From: Alphaproteobacteria bacterium
Lineage (GTDB): Bacteria; Pseudomonadota; Alphaproteobacteria; Micropepsales; Micropepsaceae
Length of the DNA: 7,019 nucleotides
Assembly (NCBI GenBank): GCA_028869355.1
Contig: JAGWSK010000197.1
Location: forward strand, 1 to 7,019
Direction of reading: 5' to 3'
A program made the position numbers and the translations under genes. Numbering within the stretch: the stretch's first letter is position 1; each line of letters opens with the position of its first letter. A model generated the notes under the pieces. The model did not search any database, was not told the DNA's origin, and saw only the letters and a list, made by a program, of their open reading frames with translations. Shown here piece by piece: positions 6,205-7,019 of the stretch.

Positions 6205-6942
6205 ATGGCCGAATACGACAATCGGGTTCGGAGCTACAACCCAGCAGCGACGGCTGCGGTCGATGAAGGCCTCAGGGCCTATATGCTCCGTGTTTACAAC
6301 TACATGCTTGTGGGGCTCGGGCTCACCGGGGCGACGGCGTGGCTGGCGGCCACGACCCCGCTGCGGAATGTGTTCTTCCAGGTGACGCCGTCGGGCGCGG
6401 TAACGATGAACATGCTGGGCTGGATTGCGCTGTTCGCGCCGATCGGGCTGGTGTTCTGGCTGAGCTTCCGCATTCAGCGCATGAGTTTCGCCACTGCCCA
6501 GACTGTGTTCTGGATCTACGCGGGATTGATGGGAATTGGTCTGGCACCGGTACTGCTGCTTTACACCGGCGCCAGCGTTGCACAGGTATTTTTCATCACC
6601 GCGGCAACATTCGGCGCCATGAGCCTGTGGGGTTACACCACCAAGCGCGACCTCACCGGATTTGGCTCATTCCTGTTCATGGGCCTGATCGGCATCATCA
6701 TCGCATCGCTGGTCGGCATCTTCGTTCACTCCACCGCCCTGCAATGGGTGATCTCGGTCGCGGGCGTACTGATCTTTACCGGCCTGACCGCCTATGACAC
6801 GCAGTCGATCAAGGAGAGCTATTATGTCGGCGATGACGGGACGGTCGCCGGGAAGAAGGCGATTATGGGTGCCCTTCGGCTCTATCTCGACTTCGTCAAC
6901 CTGTTCCTGATGCTGCTTCGGTTATTCGGCGACCGGCGGTAG
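6205..6942 (+). CDS. Bax inhibitor-1/YccA family integral membrane protein
   Basis: This 245-residue seven-helix membrane protein belongs to the Bax inhibitor-1 (UPF0005) family, whose studied members (such as Bacillus YetJ) behave as pH-sensitive calcium-leak channels. The bacterial role is otherwise poorly defined. Predicted helices lie at about 31-49, 70-89, 98-119, 124-144, 154-174, 180-196 and a less hydrophobic seventh at 222-241. Family marks are VDEGLRAYMLRVYNYM-type residues before helix 1, AYDTQSIKESYY (197-207) and LYLDFVNLFLMLLRLFG (226-242). D198 and D229 probably correspond to the paired acidic residues that gate YetJ; this is from memory and alignment by eye. The length is usual for alphaproteobacterial members. 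It is transcribed in the same direction as ybbP but 115 bases away, with its own candidate promoter, so it is probably a separate unit. Confidence 0.95.
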   Translation: MAEYDNRVRSYNPAATAAVDEGLRAYMLRVYNYMLVGLGLTGATAWLAATTPLRNVFFQVTPSGAVTMNMLGWIALFAPIGLVFWLSFRIQRMSFATAQTVFWIYAGLMGIGLAPVLLLYTGASVAQVFFITAATFGAMSLWGYTTKRDLTGFGSFLFMGLIGIIIASLVGIFVHSTALQWVISVAGVLIFTGLTAYDTQSIKESYYVGDDGTVAGKKAIMGALRLYLDFVNLFLMLLRLFGDRR

Positions 6943-6963
6943 AGCGCTCGCTCCGCTCGCGGT

Positions 6964-6988
6964 CCCCTCCCTCAAGGGGAGGGTTGAG
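6964..6988. repeat. Palindromic intergenic element after the Bax inhibitor-1 gene
   Basis: CCCTCCC (6965-6971) pairs perfectly with GGGAGGG (6977-6983) around a TCAAG loop. Two other pairings compete: CCCCT (6964-6968) with AGGGG (6975-6979), and CTCAA (6971-6975) with TTGAG (6984-6988). No U-run follows directly. It is preceded by a CGCTC-rich stretch (6945-6960) that includes the palindrome GAGCGCTC (6942-6949). The shape resembles the short GC-rich REP-like elements scattered between genes in many alphaproteobacterial genomes. It might also protect the mRNA 3' end. Only one copy is in the window, so repeat status is inferred. Confidence 0.5.
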
Positions 6989-6997
6989 ATATCAGTG

Positions 6998-7019
6998 AAA
7001 AAGGCCCGGCCAATGCCGG
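6998..7019 (-). terminator. Probable (bidirectional) intrinsic terminator, cut by the window edge
   Basis: CCGGC (7006-7010) and GCCGG (7015-7019) form a stem around CAAT, with GGC (7003-7005) ready to extend it if the sequence beyond 7019 continues GCC. The A-run at 6998-7002 reads as a five-U tail on the minus strand, the form of an intrinsic terminator for a gene arriving from the right. If a T-run follows outside the window, it would also terminate the Bax inhibitor-1 transcript. Confidence 0.5.

Noticed and set aside
1..7019. Signs of horizontal transfer, insertion sequences, CRISPR repeats, toxin-antitoxin or defence genes
   Set aside because: All genes are housekeeping envelope or RNA genes of even composition and tight packing, with no transposase, integrase, direct-repeat array or attachment site visible.

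Overview
The window reads as ordinary, gene-dense chromosome from a moderately high-GC alphaproteobacterium. This rests on the protein styles: the Bax inhibitor-1 protein with its AYDTQSIKESYY and LRLYLDFVNLF motifs, the MurJ N-terminus, and the compact overlapping operons. I cannot fix the order or genus; something near Hyphomicrobiales or a related lineage is a guess. I see no mobile element, CRISPR array, rRNA or tRNA, and no gene-free stretch over 300 bases. The longest gap is about 115 bases, before the last gene.

Left half, minus strand (read right to left): a periplasmic SGNH hydrolase of the TesA type (2144-2803), the lipid II flippase MurJ (609-2147) and the RNA 2',3'-cyclic phosphodiesterase ThpR (73-609). 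The three are joined by stop/start overlaps and form one translationally coupled operon. A possible fourth gene begins at 42 and leaves the window. MurJ very probably starts at TTG.

Centre and right, plus strand: an ABC ATPase (2818-3552) and a large FtsX/MacB-type permease (3549-6089), overlapping by ATGA, match the YbbA-YbbP pair. They diverge from tesA across only about 14 bases. This is the same divergent tesA / ybbA-ybbP arrangement known from Escherichia coli, where the three products are reported to form a lipid-handling complex in the inner membrane. Downstream, with its own plausible promoter, lies a seven-helix Bax inhibitor-1/YccA family protein (6205-6942). It is followed by a compact palindromic element and a terminator-like hairpin cut by the window edge.

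Working together: TesA (periplasmic esterase/thioesterase), YbbA (ATPase) and YbbP (membrane permease) probably act on lipids or other hydrophobic compounds in the inner membrane. The same tesA transcript supplies MurJ for peptidoglycan precursor export. The theme is therefore envelope lipid handling, with ThpR as an RNA-processing passenger. I found no clearly undescribed system. The best leads are the tesA-murJ coupling, the near-zero divergent spacer, an 18-bp perfect palindrome inside ybbP, and the palindromic element after the Bax inhibitor gene.
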